64,000 bases of DNA from Mesorhizobium jarvisii (GTDB taxonomy: Bacteria; Pseudomonadota; Alphaproteobacteria; Rhizobiales; Rhizobiaceae), in the NCBI RefSeq assembly GCF_003601985.1, contig NZ_QZXA01000014.1, positions 56,051 to 120,050 of the forward strand, given 5' to 3'. The notes under the pieces are model-generated. The model was not told the origin of the DNA and made no database searches. It was given only the letters and a program-made list of their open reading frames with translations. Positions 9,451-17,554 of this stretch are shown piece after piece (positions within the stretch are counted from its first letter, which is position 1; each line of letters opens with the position of its first letter). The position numbers and the translations under genes are program-made.

Positions 9451-9472
9451 GCTGTCTGTCCTGGGAGATTCA

Positions 9473-10450
9473 TTATTCGGACGCCGCCTGCGTCCACGAT
9501 TGCGACTGGCCGTCGATCATGGCGACGCGACCGCCGTCACCGGTGTCGATGTAGATGCCGAAGCGCTTGTCCTGCCGCTCGCGCGCATAGCGGCGCAGCA
9601 TGGCGCGTAATTCATGCGTGGCGATCCGCTCATAGGGCAGCGCGTCGACGGAAAAGAAGGCATGGCCGTCCGGAAGCGCGGCTTCGGCACTCTCGCGGCT
9701 CAGTTCGGCGCGGTAGATCAGATAGCCGGGGTCGCTGTCGGCGACGTCGAACACCGAATAGAGGAAGGTATTTTCAGGAACGAGGCTCAGCGCCTCGCCG
9801 CCGTCCAGCACAAGCTGGCTGTCGGCCTTGCGGCGCCGCGCCGTCGGCAGCACCCAGCTGCCCTTGCCGTCGGCGCACAGGAGGATGCGGTCCCCCGCTT
9901 CGACGAGATAGCCGATGATCATATCCTGCGAGGCGAGCCAGCCGGCCGGCAGCGGATCCTTCACGCTGGCGTAGCGGCCGCGGCAAAATCCGAGCGGCGC
10001 CGACGGGCTCGTCCCAAAGGCCTGGACCTGACCGATCAGGATGATGTGGTCGCCGGCCTCGATGCGGTTGTGAACGGTGCAGTCGAACCATGTCAGGCTG
10101 TCGGTGAGGACCGGCGCGCCGGTGTGGGCGCTGTCATGATTGACCGACTGGAATTTGTTCGCCGCCTTGGAGGCGAAGACCGATGAAACATCGACCTGCC
10201 CCTCATGCAGGAAATTAACCGCGAAAGCGCTCGTTTCATTGAATGCCGGAAAGCTTGCCGCCGACTTGCCGACACAGACCAGAAGCAACGGCGGGTCGAG
10301 CGAGACGGAGGTGAAGGAGTTGGCGGTCATGCCGCGCGGCTTGCCGTCGCTGTCGCGCGTCGTGATGACTGTGACCCCCGTGACGAAAGTTCCGAAGGCA
10401 CGACGCAAGGCGATCGGGTCGATCGTCCTTTGTGCTACAGCGTCCGCCAT
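9473..10450 (-). CDS. Flavin reductase with C-terminal extension
   Basis: A 325-residue protein. Residues about 10-165 are a flavin reductase domain of the split-barrel FMN-binding type (RRAFGTFVTGVTVITT, GMTANSFTSVSLDPPLLLVCV, FAVNFL). The next 160 residues form a second region (ILLCADGKGSWVLPTARR, AMLRRYARERQDKRFGIYID) absent from simple reductases; its function is unclear. ATG 10450 is chosen because AGGAAGG lies just before it, although an ATG at 10465 is also in frame. It should supply reduced flavin to the LLM monooxygenase downstream. Confidence 0.87.
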   Translation of the reverse strand: MADAVAQRTIDPIALRRAFGTFVTGVTVITTRDSDGKPRGMTANSFTSVSLDPPLLLVCVGKSAASFPAFNETSAFAVNFLHEGQVDVSSVFASKAANKFQSVNHDSAHTGAPVLTDSLTWFDCTVHNRIEAGDHIILIGQVQAFGTSPSAPLGFCRGRYASVKDPLPAGWLASQDMIIGYLVEAGDRILLCADGKGSWVLPTARRRKADSQLVLDGGEALSLVPENTFLYSVFDVADSDPGYLIYRAELSRESAEAALPDGHAFFSVDALPYERIATHELRAMLRRYARERQDKRFGIYIDTGDGGRVAMIDGQSQSWTQAASE

Positions 10451-10624
10451 TGCCTTCCTCCACATTTCTGGGACGGAGGCTAGGCAGGGGCCGGCAGCGG
10501 TTCTTCCTCAGATCTATAGGAAGGAGTTGGCAACCGGCTGCTGCCATCCCGAGCAAGCAGAAGCACGGCAGGTCCGCGCCTGGCGGGACCGCCCCAGCGA
10601 CGGCAATGACGCGATGAAATGGCT

Positions 10625-12421
10625 CTAGCGGGTTTCAGGCAACCGGCTGTCGATGATGCCGCTGAGGCGGATCGCCAGTTCGGCCGCGAAGCGTTGTTCG
10701 GGCGTGTCGAGCTTGATCCCGAACAGCTCTTCCATGCGCGACAGGCGATAGCGCAAGGTGGTGACATGCAGCCCCATCGCATCGGCGCAAGCCTGGCTGC
10801 GGCAACCTTCGCGCAGATAGGCAAACAACGTGTCCAGATAGGGGGTGTGGTGCTCGCGATCATGCGCAATCAAGGCGCCGACGCTCTTGTCAACGAAGTT
10901 GCGCACATCAGGCACATCGGCGGCAGCGACCAGCATCGGCAGCGGGCCAAAATCCTGGCCGGCGAAAACCCCGGTGCGTCCGAAAGATCGCCCGATGCGG
11001 ATCATGCGGCGGCAACGCTCCCAGGCGGTGGGATAATCGGCCAGCAAGGCGCAGATTTCGGAAACCAGCACCGCCGGCTCACGTCCGAAATGGCGGCCAA
11101 ACTCCGCAGCGATTGTGTTGGGCAATTTCGTCAGGCGAATGCTCTCCCGGTTATCGCCCACCACGAGACAGACAAGATCGCCTTCTACGGCGATGACGGT
11201 GCCCGCCACGCCTGCCTGGTCCAACAGCCGGACAAGGGTATGATGGGGGTCGGCCAGACCACCGCCGCCGTGCTTGGCCGCGTCGGCGTAGTCGACCACA
11301 ATCAGCCTTTGCGGTACGGTCAGGTCAAGCCCCAGCCGCCGTGCCCGGTTGACGATATCCGCCTCGTCACGCCAGCGTCGTTCTACGACTTCCAGGAAAA
11401 GCTCGGTCAGCGATCTGGTCTCGAAGCGGAAGCGGACGAAGCTGCGCATCATCTGCACGCTGAGCGCGAATTTGGCGCTGTCGAGCAGCATCTGGTCGAG
11501 TTGGCCCGATTGCTGCGGCGTCGGAAAAATCATGAGCGCGCCAACCACTTCGTCATCGATTGTGAGCGGCTCTACGCGCACCGAAAGCTTGAGGCGATGC
11601 TTGCCGTCATCAACGAACAAAGTCTCCTCCTGGCGCGCTTCCGACGCGCCGCGCGCGACCTTGACGATCTGCCGGTTGAGCGCGCCGCCAACGGCCTGAC
11701 GCCAGGCCGCGGCATCAAAATGCGCTTCGCTCGGCGAGCGGCCAGCCACGACCAGGTTGGCGTGGAAATCAATGACCACGACCGCATTGGGTAACAGCTC
11801 GCCGACCTTGTCGGCGAGTGAGACCACCGATCCTTCCGACAGAGCCTGCTGCAGAAGCGAGGTGTGCGCCAACAAGGCGCGCTGCAGACGCTCGCCTGCT
11901 TGCTTTTCCTGGCGCAGGCGATGCTGCTTCTCCACCGCTATCTCGCCCAAATGCACGATCATGCCAATGAACGCGATATCCTCGGCACTCACTTCGGTGA
12001 TTTCGCGCGAGACCACGGTCAGCACCATTGGCCGGCCGTCGTCGTCGACGCAGTTCATCGGCATGACGAGCACGCTGCGATAGTCGCGCTCGAACGCCTC
12101 CCGGCGATAGCCAGGAAACTCCTCGGACACACGCGCATCCCTGATATAGACCGGCTCGTTCCGGTTGAGCGCGACAATCGACGGACTGGTCGCCAATTCC
12201 CAGCGGTCAGGCAAACTGCGTTGAATGAGCGTGGGGTCATGGCGCACGATGACATAGGCGTGGCCATGCGGCGCATCGATGCTCATGATCGAGCCCAGCG
12301 TCCATTTGGCATGGCGGCAGGCTGCCAGCACGAGGTCTCGCAACACGGACTGGAGATCGCCACCCGAGTTGATGAGGCTGGCGGCGTCCCGCAAAGAGAG
12401 AATTTGAGACTCGTGGTCCAC
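10625..12421 (-). CDS. PucR-type regulator with GAF domain
   Basis: A 598-residue regulator. Residues about 10-160 resemble a GAF sensor domain (LRDLVLAACRHAKWTLGSIM, RSVLVMPMNCVDDDG), the middle is a CdaR/PucR-like region, and the last 60 residues are a PucR helix-turn-helix (HTPYLDTLFAYLREGC, then ADAMGLHVTTLRYRLSRMEE). It lies just upstream of the flavin reductase gene, on the same strand, and is divergent from the DUF1185 gene. Context suggests that it senses a pathway metabolite and controls the catabolic cluster. Confidence 0.87.
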   Translation of the reverse strand: MDHESQILSLRDAASLINSGGDLQSVLRDLVLAACRHAKWTLGSIMSIDAPHGHAYVIVRHDPTLIQRSLPDRWELATSPSIVALNRNEPVYIRDARVSEEFPGYRREAFERDYRSVLVMPMNCVDDDGRPMVLTVVSREITEVSAEDIAFIGMIVHLGEIAVEKQHRLRQEKQAGERLQRALLAHTSLLQQALSEGSVVSLADKVGELLPNAVVVIDFHANLVVAGRSPSEAHFDAAAWRQAVGGALNRQIVKVARGASEARQEETLFVDDGKHRLKLSVRVEPLTIDDEVVGALMIFPTPQQSGQLDQMLLDSAKFALSVQMMRSFVRFRFETRSLTELFLEVVERRWRDEADIVNRARRLGLDLTVPQRLIVVDYADAAKHGGGGLADPHHTLVRLLDQAGVAGTVIAVEGDLVCLVVGDNRESIRLTKLPNTIAAEFGRHFGREPAVLVSEICALLADYPTAWERCRRMIRIGRSFGRTGVFAGQDFGPLPMLVAAADVPDVRNFVDKSVGALIAHDREHHTPYLDTLFAYLREGCRSQACADAMGLHVTTLRYRLSRMEELFGIKLDTPEQRFAAELAIRLSGIIDSRLPETR

Positions 12422-12583
12422 GCCCGGTCTTCCGCCTCGCGAAGGGCCAATTTAAGCCGTCGCGGATATATGAACGCTACACCGCTTCCAAGCGGGGTGC
12501 ACGTCGATTTTTCCTACGAACCGGAGGAATACCCGTCCGCTAGATCCGATTAGGCTGAGCTTCCACCAACAGGGCCCAAAATT

Positions 12584-13165
12584 ATGGAATTGCGAAAAGT
12601 CTGCACCTTCATCGAAGAAGTGCACATCGAAGGCGGCAAGGCCGGCGCCAGGCCGGTAAGATCGATCGTCGTCGCCGCTGTCCTGCGCAATCCATGGGCG
12701 GGGCGCGGTTTCGTCGAGAACCTGCGGCCGGAGATTGTCGCTATCGCACCCCGTTTGGGACATGAGCTCACGCAACGCGTGCTCGAACTCATGCCTGCCG
12801 AGCGCATCGAGAGCTACGGCAAGGCCGCCGCCGTTGGGGTCGCTGGCGAGATCGAACACGCTTCCGCCATGATCCACACGCTGCGCTTCGGCAATGTGTT
12901 TCGCGATGCCGTCGGCGGCACGACCTATCTCGAATTCTGCAACACGCGCAACGCGCCGGGCGCGCTTCTGTCATTGCCGATGATGCACAAGAGCGAGAAC
13001 GGCCGCCGCTCGCATTTCATCACAGCCAACTTCCAGATCGCCGATGGACCGGCCGCCGACGAAATCGTCGTAGCCATAGGCGCGGCGGATGGCGGCCGCC
13101 TCCATCCGCGGATCGCGGATCGTTTTCAGGACATGAAGGAGATGGAGCAGGAAGCAGCGATGTGA
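12584..13165 (+). CDS. Amino acid synthesis family protein (DUF1185)
   Basis: A 193-residue protein of the DUF1185 family: conserved stretches are KVCTFIEEVHIEGG, VVAAVLRNPWAGR, ESYGKAAAVG and MIHTLRFGN. The family is named 'amino acid synthesis' without firm biochemistry and often sits in catabolic clusters of soil bacteria. It is transcribed away from the PucR-type regulator across a 160-base intergenic region. A small AGGG precedes the ATG. It may act in the same pathway as the monooxygenase set. Confidence 0.8.
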   Translation: MELRKVCTFIEEVHIEGGKAGARPVRSIVVAAVLRNPWAGRGFVENLRPEIVAIAPRLGHELTQRVLELMPAERIESYGKAAAVGVAGEIEHASAMIHTLRFGNVFRDAVGGTTYLEFCNTRNAPGALLSLPMMHKSENGRRSHFITANFQIADGPAADEIVVAIGAADGGRLHPRIADRFQDMKEMEQEAAM

Positions 13166-13331
13166 TGGTTGCGCGGCATTCCTGCTCGGTCGTTGATGAT
13201 GCCAAGTTCTCGATTGGCGCGGCTGTTAAACGGCGGACATGAGGCGCAAACAGCCATTCGCTTCATGATTGACAGTAACCGTCGGCTTGAAAACAGAGTA
13301 AGAAATTGGGCAGCGCGGCCGGCGGGACTTG

Positions 13332-13731
13332 TCAGTGATGGCGCCTTCGCGCGTGCAGCAATTGGCGAGAGCCGCGCTCGACCATCTTCAGCCCGTCGCG
13401 CACGAGGCTGCGTCTGGTAAAACGCCGGGTCGTGCCAGTCGGCGGCGTTGACCAGCCGACGGCCGAACAAGGCGGTTGCGACTTCTAAATGGGATGCCTG
13501 TTCCTCGCGACCGTCCAAGCATCGCAGCATGTGACCAAGGCGCCGACGCTGGACAGCGGTCAACCTGGCATCGGGAAGGTTGGGCGTGTGGATCGAGCGG
13601 ATGAACCGTTCGATTGCCTGGAGCCGGTCAAGCGCCATTTCGTCGCGTGGGATCGCAGCAGCCATCGGTTCGCCTGGCTGCGCGTCGCCGAGAAACGCCA
13701 GTTGCGTGACGAGCTCTACGCACGGGCGCAA
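13332..13731 (-). pseudogene. DUF2285 protein, frameshifted
   Basis: The frame from about 13665 reads IPRDEMALDRLQAIERF and RRRLGHMLRCLDGREEQASH, then LEVATALFGRR, the body of a DUF2285 protein. Near 13430 the match jumps to another frame, which continues TRRFTRRSLVRDGLKMVERG to a stop at 13332. One coding sequence is therefore split by a frameshift. DUF2285 proteins are common on rhizobial integrative elements. A sequencing error is possible but other decayed genes lie nearby. Confidence 0.6.
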
Positions 13732-13800
13732 CGTCGAAAGATCGCTGACCGGTCAAAGATGACGAAGAAGCAACTGGAGAATGCCTTGGGCATCTCGTGA
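13684..13800 (+). pseudogene. Rho N-terminal-like fragment
   Basis: The C-terminal residues LRDELYARAQRRKIADRS and KMTKKQLENAL match the short Rho_N-type helical motif of many small rhizobial proteins. No good start or upstream domain is visible, and it overlaps the 5' end of the DUF2285 remnant on the other strand. Most likely the surviving end of a small gene. Confidence 0.4.
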
Positions 13801-13838
13801 AATCCTCAAACCAGAGGCGTCGCGTCCGCGTTGATCAA

Positions 13839-14075
13839 TCAAAGGGCCGACGTCTCTGACGCTCGAGCAATCATTCTGATCTGCTTGAACCGGCCTTTCT
13901 CGACCACGTGCAAGGCCGTCATCGCGGCGCCATTGTCCTGCCTGGCATCCCATTTGACGACGTCTGGGTATGCAATACCGCGATATTGGCTTTGCCGGAG
14001 CGCCGATATCACGCCCTCTCGGCTAAGCCGGTTTCCGCGCTGGGCCAGCCTTATGGCTTCGATCAACTGACGCAC
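13839..14075 (-). pseudogene. Fragment of a branched-chain-type periplasmic binding protein
   Basis: A 78-residue open frame whose body (RLSREGVISALRQSQYRGIA, then KWDARQDNGAAMTALHVVEK) resembles the C-terminal part of Leu/Ile/Val-binding proteins. The remaining 300 or so residues and any transport genes are missing. The assignment is by eye and tentative. Confidence 0.35.
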
Positions 14076-14125
14076 CGCTCGACGAACGCCGCATCATCAT
14101 AAGACGCTATGGCGGCGATGTTGAG

Positions 14126-14551
14126 ATGCTTGAATTGCCATGGGGTCTCCAACCCAGGGAACCCGGCGGGCGACCTTTCACGGTCGTACGCGCAGAGGAC
14201 CGATCGTTCCCGAGCCATCGCTGCCTGGTGCCGGCGTCCGAATTCCGGCATCGCAGCCAGGGAAAGAACTACAGCTTTCGCCTCGCAAACGGTGATTGGT
14301 TCTATTTCGCCGGCATCTGGCGGCCAGCGACCCGCGATTGGTCGGAAGCCTACGCAATCCTGACGATCCAGGCCAACGACGATATTGCGCCCTACCATGA
14401 GCGCCAGATGGTAGTGCTGCGCCGGGACGAACGCGCGGCTTGGCTCGACATGACGCAGCCCGAACACGAGGTCCTTCGTCCCCTTCCAGGTGCAAGCTTT
14501 GCGATTTCGCGTCTCCGCCAGGGTCGCAGACAGGCTGAATTTGCGATCTGA
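14126..14551 (+). CDS. SOS response-associated peptidase (SRAP), 5' end missing
   Basis: A 141-residue SRAP/YedK-like protein. It has WGLQPREPGGRPFTVVRAED, the HRCLVPASEFRH block, NGDWFYFAGIW and APYHERQMVVL with the conserved active-site histidine. The same frame extends upstream only to a stop at 14024 and contains no Met-Cys start, so the catalytic N-terminal cysteine of the family is absent. It is either a truncated gene or a divergent form. SRAP proteins cap abasic sites in single-stranded DNA; dinB follows 58 bases downstream, fitting DNA-damage tolerance. Confidence 0.65.
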   Translation: MLELPWGLQPREPGGRPFTVVRAEDRSFPSHRCLVPASEFRHRSQGKNYSFRLANGDWFYFAGIWRPATRDWSEAYAILTIQANDDIAPYHERQMVVLRRDERAAWLDMTQPEHEVLRPLPGASFAISRLRQGRRQAEFAI

Positions 14552-14609
14552 AGATTGTAGGATCCGGAAGCACGAACCTTACACCCTGGCGAAATGACAT
14601 TGCAGGCAA

Positions 14610-15695
14610 ATGGCCCCTGAACGCGGCGCTGGCCCGCGCAAGATCATCCATGTCGACATGGATGCGTTTTACGCTTCGGTCGAACAGCGCGACAATCCGG
14701 AACTGCGCGGCAAGCCGCTTGCCGTCGGTGGGGCCGCGGCCCGCGGCGTGGTCGCGGCCGCAAGCTATGAGGCCCGCGCGTTCGGCGTTCGCTCCGCCAT
14801 GCCTTCGGTCACGGCAAAGCGCAAATGCCCCGAACTGATCTTTGTACCGCCCCGCTTCGAGGTATACCGGGCGGTTTCGGCCCAGATCCGCGACGTGTTC
14901 GCCGAACACACCGATCTCATCGAGCCGCTTTCGCTCGACGAAGCCTACCTCGACGTCACGGAGAACCGGTTCAATATTCCTGCGGCCTCAACGATCGCAG
15001 AGCTGATCCGGGCAAAGATCCTGGAGGTAACCGGGCTGACTGCTTCCGCCGGCATCTCCTACAATAAATTCCTCGCCAAGATGGCCTCCGACCAGAACAA
15101 GCCTAATGGCCAGTTCGTCATCACGCCACGTCACGGTCCCGCCTTCGTAGAGACCTTGCCCGTCAAGAAATTTCACGGTGTCGGCCCCGCGACAGCCGCG
15201 AAGATGGAAGCGCTCGGTATCGAGACCGGCGCCGATCTCAAGGAGAGGTCGCTCCCCTTCCTGCAGCAGCATTTCGGAAAGTCAGGGCTCTGGTACTATC
15301 AGATCGCGCGCGGCATCGACAAACGCGCCGTCGAACCGGATCGGCCGCGCAAATCAATCGGCGCGGAGGACACTTTCGCAGCCGATATCGTCGAGCTCGA
15401 TGCATCGCTCGCCGAACTTAAGCCGTTGATCGCCAAAGTCTGGGGATACTGCGAAGGCAAAGGCATCCGCGGCCGAACCGTCACGCTGAAGGTCAAATTC
15501 GCCGACTTCCAGCAGATCACGCGCAGCCGCACGGTGGCGATGCCGATCGAGCTTCGTGATTTCGAGGAGCTCGCGGCCGATCTCCTGAGGTCGGTATTCC
15601 CCGTGCGGAAAGGCATCCGCCTGTTGGGCATAACACTGTCGTCGCTAGGCGATGTGTCGCCGTCGGATCAACGACAACTTCGGTTCGAGGTGTAG
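14610..15695 (+). CDS. dinB: DNA polymerase IV
   Basis: A 361-residue Y-family translesion polymerase. The catalytic motifs are HVDMDAFYASVEQRDNPEL at about residues 14-32 and LSLDEAYLDVT about 90 residues later; the helix-hairpin-helix KFHGVGPATAAKMEALG and a little-finger domain follow. There is no obvious C-terminal beta-clamp motif of the QLSLF type; the end reads SDQRQLRFEV, which may serve. It lies just after a SRAP gene. I see no clear GAAC-N7-GAAC LexA site directly upstream. Confidence 0.92.
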   Translation: MAPERGAGPRKIIHVDMDAFYASVEQRDNPELRGKPLAVGGAAARGVVAAASYEARAFGVRSAMPSVTAKRKCPELIFVPPRFEVYRAVSAQIRDVFAEHTDLIEPLSLDEAYLDVTENRFNIPAASTIAELIRAKILEVTGLTASAGISYNKFLAKMASDQNKPNGQFVITPRHGPAFVETLPVKKFHGVGPATAAKMEALGIETGADLKERSLPFLQQHFGKSGLWYYQIARGIDKRAVEPDRPRKSIGAEDTFAADIVELDASLAELKPLIAKVWGYCEGKGIRGRTVTLKVKFADFQQITRSRTVAMPIELRDFEELAADLLRSVFPVRKGIRLLGITLSSLGDVSPSDQRQLRFEV

Positions 15696-15746
15696 CGCTG
15701 CCTCTCAGGCCGGACGCAGAGAATCACCGGCCGCAACTTGTCCGGA

Positions 15747-15914
15747 TCATCGCTCGTGCGGATCGATCTCGCGGACGATCTGGGAGACCTCTCCTTCATA
15801 TTCGTCGGCCCGCACGACCGTGAGTGTTCCGTCGCCGGCGCGGAAGATGACGATGCTGACCATCAGGCTGGTGGCGAGGCTGAAGGCGAAGGCGTTGGCT
15901 TCTACGAGGGACAT
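15747..15914 (-). CDS. Small membrane protein, unknown function
   Basis: A 55-residue product (MSLVEANAFAFSLATSLMVS, then IVIFRAGDG and an acidic tail ending VREIDPHER) with one N-terminal membrane segment. The ATG at 15914 has AGGAG eight bases upstream, which favours it over the ATG 27 codons earlier. It is convergent with dinB. No family is recognised. Confidence 0.5.
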   Translation of the reverse strand: MSLVEANAFAFSLATSLMVSIVIFRAGDGTLTVVRADEYEGEVSQIVREIDPHER

Positions 15915-16269
15915 TTTTCCGGCTCCTGTTCTGGAAGCGGGGAGCGATCCACGCGTGACAGGCGCCCGATGTGTCCGGCCAAGGGCCGCGATCACCGTGA
16001 AGGCAAGGCCGAAACGGCGGCACGCTTTGCGTAGTCCGACCCTTCATGGGTTGATGGCATCAGCCCTTGGACCGGACCAAGGAATTGCGCCGACAAACGC
16101 GGCGATCGGTTCCCTGTCCTCCATTCCAAGACCAGGTGCGATGTGAACCTCGTGGTCCACCGCCTCGCCTTCATCGACGCCACATCGGCAGGAGCGGTCG
16201 TCCGATCAACGCGCCAAGAGTGACGGGAATCAGAGCGAATGACTTGAGGCGGGTCGACTGGTGGCCCCT
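15915..16269. other. Gap without a recognisable gene
   Basis: Nothing on either strand shows a domain, a terminator or a repeat that I can support. It marks the left edge of the long minus-strand mobile-element block. Confidence 0.5.
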
Positions 16270-17199
16270 TCACGTTGCACCAAACTTCATCACCGGAATG
16301 CCGAGCCTGCGGGCCTTGTCGGCGAGGTTGTCCTGAATGCCAGAGCCGGGGAAATGAATGACGCCAATCGGCAAGGTGTCGAGCATGGCGTCGTTGCGCT
16401 TGAAGGGCGCGGCCTTGGCATGCCTGGTCCAGTCCGGCCTGAAGGCAATCTGCGGCACCTTGCGGCTGTGAGCCCATTTGGCCGCGATCAGCTCGGCACC
16501 TTTTGGTGATCCGCCGTGGAGCAGGACCATGTCCGGATATTTGCCATGGACCTGGTCGAGCTTGGCCCAGATCAGCCGATGATCGTTGAAATCGAGTCCT
16601 CCGGTGAAGGCGACTTTCGGTCCAGGTGGCAACAGCACCTGGCCGTCTGCGTGCTTCCTCGCGGCAACGAAGTCCCGGCTGTCGATCAGTGCCGCGGTCA
16701 GGTTGCGGTGGTTGACGACAGAGCCCGAACGCGGGCGCCAGATCGAGTGGGTGTGACGCTCGTAGTGCTCGGCGGCCTGGTCGCGCATCAATTCGAAGCC
16801 GCTGCGGCGTTCGAGCAGGGTCTGACCTTGGGCGATGAGGCGCTCGAGTTCGACCGAGTTGACCTCGGATCCATCCTGTTCGCGCTGCAGCCGTTGCTGG
16901 CCAACTTCGTTTTCATCGAGCTCGCGTTCGATCCGCTTGGTCGCGCGATGGAACAGATTGACCGTGCCCCACAGCAGCTCCTCGAGGTCGGGCTCAAGGC
17001 GTGTGTCGGCCATCGCCACCACGAGAGCGTCGAAGATGTCGGCGATGCTGGCTGCCACGACCCGGCCTTCGGGAAGCGGGCGCGGATCGGGTTCGTCGTC
17101 GAAGGGACGGTAGCCGTAGAGCTGAAGCTCCTGAAGGACGTGGTCCATGGGTGATGATGCGGTCTGTGACTGATATTCGGTATCGTGCTCGGTGCTCAT
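16270..17199 (-). CDS. DUF2493 (SLOG-like) domain protein
   Basis: A 309-residue protein. The N-terminal half is helical and charged (residues 90-160, probable coiled coil RIERELDENEVGQQRLQREQ). The C-terminal half is the DUF2493 Rossmann-like domain: VAFTGGLDFNDHRLIWAKLD, MVLLHGGSPKGAELIAAKWA and PVMKFGAT. DUF2493 belongs to the SLOG nucleotide-binding superfamily. It is the last gene of the block ArdC-ParB-helicase-Toprim-DUF2493, a set seen together on rhizobial mobile elements; its job there is unknown. Confidence 0.82.
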   Translation of the reverse strand: MSTEHDTEYQSQTASSPMDHVLQELQLYGYRPFDDEPDPRPLPEGRVVAASIADIFDALVVAMADTRLEPDLEELLWGTVNLFHRATKRIERELDENEVGQQRLQREQDGSEVNSVELERLIAQGQTLLERRSGFELMRDQAAEHYERHTHSIWRPRSGSVVNHRNLTAALIDSRDFVAARKHADGQVLLPPGPKVAFTGGLDFNDHRLIWAKLDQVHGKYPDMVLLHGGSPKGAELIAAKWAHSRKVPQIAFRPDWTRHAKAAPFKRNDAMLDTLPIGVIHFPGSGIQDNLADKARRLGIPVMKFGAT

Positions 17200-17325
17200 G
17201 GCGGCTTGCCTTCGTCGGACCGGCCGCGCCCATCGCGGCCTTCATGGCGACGAAGGCGATGGACGATCCGGACTTGCACCCGCAGCGTCAGCGCAGGGCC
17301 GGAACGGGAGTGGAGGATGGCGAAG

Positions 17326-17419
17326 CCCGGCTATTTTGCCTCGCGATGGAAAGGCCCGAAGACGGGGCCCCGCGCGGCCCGCCGCGTGGGGTGGCAAGGG
17401 CCGCCGGAAAATAGCCGGG
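17326..17419. repeat. Long inverted repeat between Toprim and DUF2493 genes
   Basis: Perfect 12-bp arms CCCGGCTATTTT (17326-17337) and AAAATAGCCGGG (17408-17419) flank a very GC-rich 70-base core full of smaller repeats. It lies in the 355-base gap 17200-17554, which holds no gene I recognise. It could be a structured transcript or a protein-binding site. Confidence 0.6.
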
Positions 17420-17554
17420 CGCAGCCATTGCCTGTCCGGACCGGCCGGCGCCCGATCGCCCTCTTGAAGGCCGTGGGCCGGCCCTCGCCGAGCGAAGATC
17501 CACCCGCGCACGCGAGCCACGCATCGCTGGCACGGCCCCTTCTCCCCTTTCCGG

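Noticed and set aside
7171..9918. A 915-codon open frame on the plus strand
   Set aside because: It lies opposite the monooxygenase and aldehyde dehydrogenase genes. Its composition (Arg, His and Gly rich, no domains) is that of an antisense shadow in high-GC DNA.
14553..14610. A LexA box upstream of dinB
   Set aside because: A single GAAC occurs but no second half-site at seven bases, so SOS control is not supported by this sequence.
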